Of a stretch of 64,000 bases of DNA, positions 61,381 to 64,000 are shown in pieces. Numbering within the stretch: position 1 is the stretch's first letter; every line of letters begins with the position of its first letter. Under the pieces are notes generated by a model. That model was not told the DNA's origin. It saw nothing but the letters and a program-made list of their open reading frames with translations, and did no database searches. The stretch lies in the NCBI GenBank assembly GCA_949710005.1, contig OX453286.1:24538510-24602509 (forward strand). The letters are read 5' to 3'. Source of the DNA: Ricordea florida (lineage: Eukaryota; Cnidaria; Anthozoa; Corallimorpharia; Ricordeidae). The position numbers and the translations under genes were made by a program.

Positions 61381-61689
61381 AATAAAAAATTCGATCCTTA
61401 AGCCATTGATTTTACCCTGAACATTTCAGATTATTCACTTTGAATTTATATTGTATTAGAGGGGCTTAAAAATTCCAAACTGCTGAATTTAAAGAAAAAA
61501 AACCATTGAAGCACATTAGAACGCGAAACTGCGAAATAAAAAATTCGATCCTTAAGCCATTGATTTTACCCTGAACACTTCAGATTATTCACTTTGAATT
61601 TATATTGTATTAGAGGGGCTTAAAAATTCCAAACTGTTGAATTTAAAGAAAAAAAAAACCATTGAAGCACATTAGAACGCGAAACTGCT
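61381..61689. repeat. 154-bp tandem duplication
   Basis: Block starting AATAAAAAATTCGATCC at 61381 is repeated at 61535 with very few changes. Confidence 0.9.
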
Positions 61690-61719
61690 GTTTAAAGATG
61701 AACTGAATTTCTCTAGAAT

Positions 61720-61883
61720 TAATCATATGCCTACTCTGGGACGTCGCCGTATTTTTGGGCGACTTAAAGCGACTTTAGGTCCCAGAGTAGGCCTATATCC
61801 AGTGGTAGCATCGCCAAATTTCAGCTACCGGTATATTCTCAGGCATTGGTTGTTGTTGGAATAATAATAATAATAATAATAAC

Positions 61884-61958
<75 letters not shown>

Positions 61959-62085
61959 ATTATTCTTATTCTTATTATTATTCTTATTATTATTATTATT
62001 ATTAGCATTATTATTTATTATTATTTAAAATTTTAACTTCCGACTTGAGGTGACTTAAGGCGACTTCAGGTCCCAGAGTAGGTCT
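61720..62085. mobile_element. element with CCTACTCTGGGAC ends around a microsatellite
   Basis: CCTACTCTGGGACGTCG at 61730, GGTCCCAGAGTAGGC near 61778 and again near 62070, with repeated CGACTTNAGG words. A (AAT)n/(ATT)n array at about 61859-62026 lies between. Confidence 0.5.
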
Positions 62086-62298
62086 AATCACGATGTTAGA
62101 AGTGTAGCTTTGCTTTGGAATTTATGTTATAATATTTCAATTGAAGTGGATCAAAACATTGAGCGATCAGAACGGAAACTCTTTGCTTTCTTGAATTTAA
62201 CTTTAATTCCTCCAGGCCCAGAGAAACACACAGCAGCCAACACAAACGGACAATCTACAGTAAAAGTACTTGGAGTCAGATCTTACCTTGGATCCTAG

Positions 62299-63268
62299 AC
62301 CAGCATGTGAAGTTCAGTTGAGTAACAAAATTCCTTACTCCTAGAATATGATATAGATACTTATTAGATCCAATCTAAAATGTAAAAAAACATCGTTGGG
62401 AACAAATTCTAGATTTGAGCTGAGCATTACATAACATTAATTGGCCATACAAGATTAATTGTGAAGATGTTTGATCAGTTGGAGATGCTTGGTTTAAAAG
62501 TAATTAACAGTTCTCCGCAAGGGATGATACTCATTGAACTGAATAAACTTTCTCTGTCTGGGATATCTTCCAAGTTAAGAGAGTTCTATTTTTGAAACAC
62601 TGTACACATTGACATGGGAGGACGGGTATTCTGAAGTTGCTCCAAGAACTTGTATGGCAGCAAAGAATTTGGAATAACGATAAATATTTCTGTAAGAAAT
62701 ATACTTCAGTTGTACAACAACGAAAACATAAATAATAAATGCAATAAAGTTACCTGTAAAGCAGTTATGATGGACTTGAATTCATTATAAGTTCCGCTCT
62801 CTTCAGTGCGGCTTCAACGGTTACATGTTCACCACCTCCATCAAATGAAACGTCCTCCAAAACCAGGTTTCGCAAGAAACAAACTCCATGAAACAAACTC
62901 CATGAAACGGCCTCCGCGCAACCTCCTTTAAAGCAGCGATTCTCACTCTAAAACGTTGCTTTAGTTGACTGCTACGAATACGGTAAAAGCAGACATTCAT
63001 CGTTCGTAACTTTCCTTCCCTTCCAACGTGGCCATAACGAAGGTGACAAACAAAAAATGAATAAATTAAATTTGCATTATATTTGCATTTTTAGTTATTA
63101 TAATGTAAATTCAGAATTGTTCTTGATGGGTACGGATATCTGGGGACTTTAAATAAAATGATAATAAAAGGGAGAAAGCTTCTAAGACTCCTTAGTTCAA
63201 ACCTTTTTTACAGTGAACAAGAAGTGGTTTGTATAACACCAGCTTCCTGAAGCCACTTTATAGTTACT
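62299..63268. other. no feature recognised
   Basis: AT-rich DNA without a convincing gene; AATAAA-type hexamers near 62742 could end a transcript. Confidence 0.35.
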
Positions 63269-63675
63269 TATTTTCGCGGGACTTACGTTTCACGATTTTC
63301 GCGATTTCCAAAAAATCGCGAAATTTAAGTCACACGAAAAAACGTTCTCGCGAAAATTAACCACGTGAAATTTGATTCCTTGCCATATGACTCTTTTTCA
63401 AATCAATTCTATCGAGGGCCCATTTGAAAAAATTGATACAATAATAACTGTCTTTCAGCTGTAAGCGAAATTGGACGTTGTCATAGTGTAGTACTCTTGC
63501 ATAGTTCTACTTTATTACAAAGATACTATCCCTATGGAAAATGAAAATCAGTCGAACCAATTCTGACACTAACTGTTTGTTAATGCAGATCATTCTTCTG
63601 ACAATTTTCGCGAAATTTAAGTCCCGCGAAATATGCCCGCTCTATTTTCGCGAAATTTAGTTCCCGTGAAAATAA
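63269..63675. mobile_element. MITE-like repeat with TTATTTTCGCGGGAC ends
   Basis: Ends TTATTTTCGCGGGAC and the near-inverse GTTCCCGTGAAAATAA. The interior repeats CGCGAAATTTAAGTC in both halves. 407 bp, non-coding. Confidence 0.6.
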
Positions 63676-64000
63676 GGAAGAATAAGACGCACAGAAAATA
63701 ACGGAGGAGTAACTCTTAGCTTGTTATGTAACCTTTTAGCACAGGCAAGATGAAGGCTGCCAAGAGCCAACGAGTAAAATATTTTTCAAGAGAAGAGAAG
63801 ATAGTTTCGTATCTCTTCTTTTGTAATGTTAAATTGTTCAATGCGACGACTCGTACCAAGGCTACCCAAATATATTTTTATATAAACTTTGAATGTCTGA
63901 TTTTGAGGCTGAACAACAAATTTGTGCTGCCGAATAATCAATTGTTGTCAGAGTGTAGATTAGTTAAATAAATGGCCTTGTTTTAGATTTATCAGTGATT

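Noticed and set aside
63742..63775. Possible 32-nt exon (after TTTTAGCACAG) in phase with the 54360 gene
   Set aside because: Weak donor, Lys-rich and short; chance match cannot be excluded.

Overview
The window is animal nuclear DNA, most likely from an anthozoan cnidarian (coral or anemone). This is inferred from an intron-rich metazoan gene and from repeat families that I associate with that group; no marker fixes the species. The backbone is the 3' three quarters of one host gene on the + strand, GLG1 (Golgi apparatus protein 1 / ESL-1 / MG-160). I can place 28 coding exons from 408 to the stop codon at 49100-49102. Their phases fit together throughout except for exon 6 (28782-28831), which as read is one base short. 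The 5' end of the gene lies upstream of the window. Downstream, 54360-55644 holds three phase-compatible exons that look like the start of an unrecognised gene, followed by repeat-rich DNA to the end. Intron 4 of GLG1 (6884-28069) has been inflated by three transposons nested inside one another. The outer one (8095-28023) has 14-bp inverted ends and a 6-bp TTAATA duplication and shows no coding capacity. Inside it is a pogo/Tigger-like element (9141-27569, TA duplication) with an intact DDD transposase and a decayed second gene. Inside that is a complete 16,025-bp Polinton/Maverick (11450-27474), an endogenous virus-like element with 475-bp terminal inverted repeats that look identical. The Polinton carries a protein-primed family B DNA polymerase with its exonuclease and polymerase motifs intact, a retrovirus-type integrase with an intact DDE triad, and an FtsK/HerA-type packaging ATPase. 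It also has a probable major capsid protein, a candidate penton protein, several small membrane or coiled-coil proteins of unknown role, an acidic gene and a Cys/His-rich repeat gene. I see no adenain-like protease. The expected logic is that integrase inserts the DNA, PolB copies it by protein priming, and the ATPase and capsid proteins would package it. The Polinton has its own expression grammar. A TTTAAAGAT-like box lies 21-26 nt before the ATG of essentially every gene. Inverted repeats of 10-11 bp per arm follow four of the reading frames. The two outermost genes share start codon and promoter because both lie inside the inverted repeats. The rest of GLG1 holds MITEs, a tRNA-derived SINE, a CR1/L2-like tail, an R2-group retrotransposon fragment, microsatellites and minisatellites. 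The 3' flank (56000-64000) has a 106-bp satellite, three tandem hairpins, an NRF1-like motif cluster and a 20-bp minisatellite.
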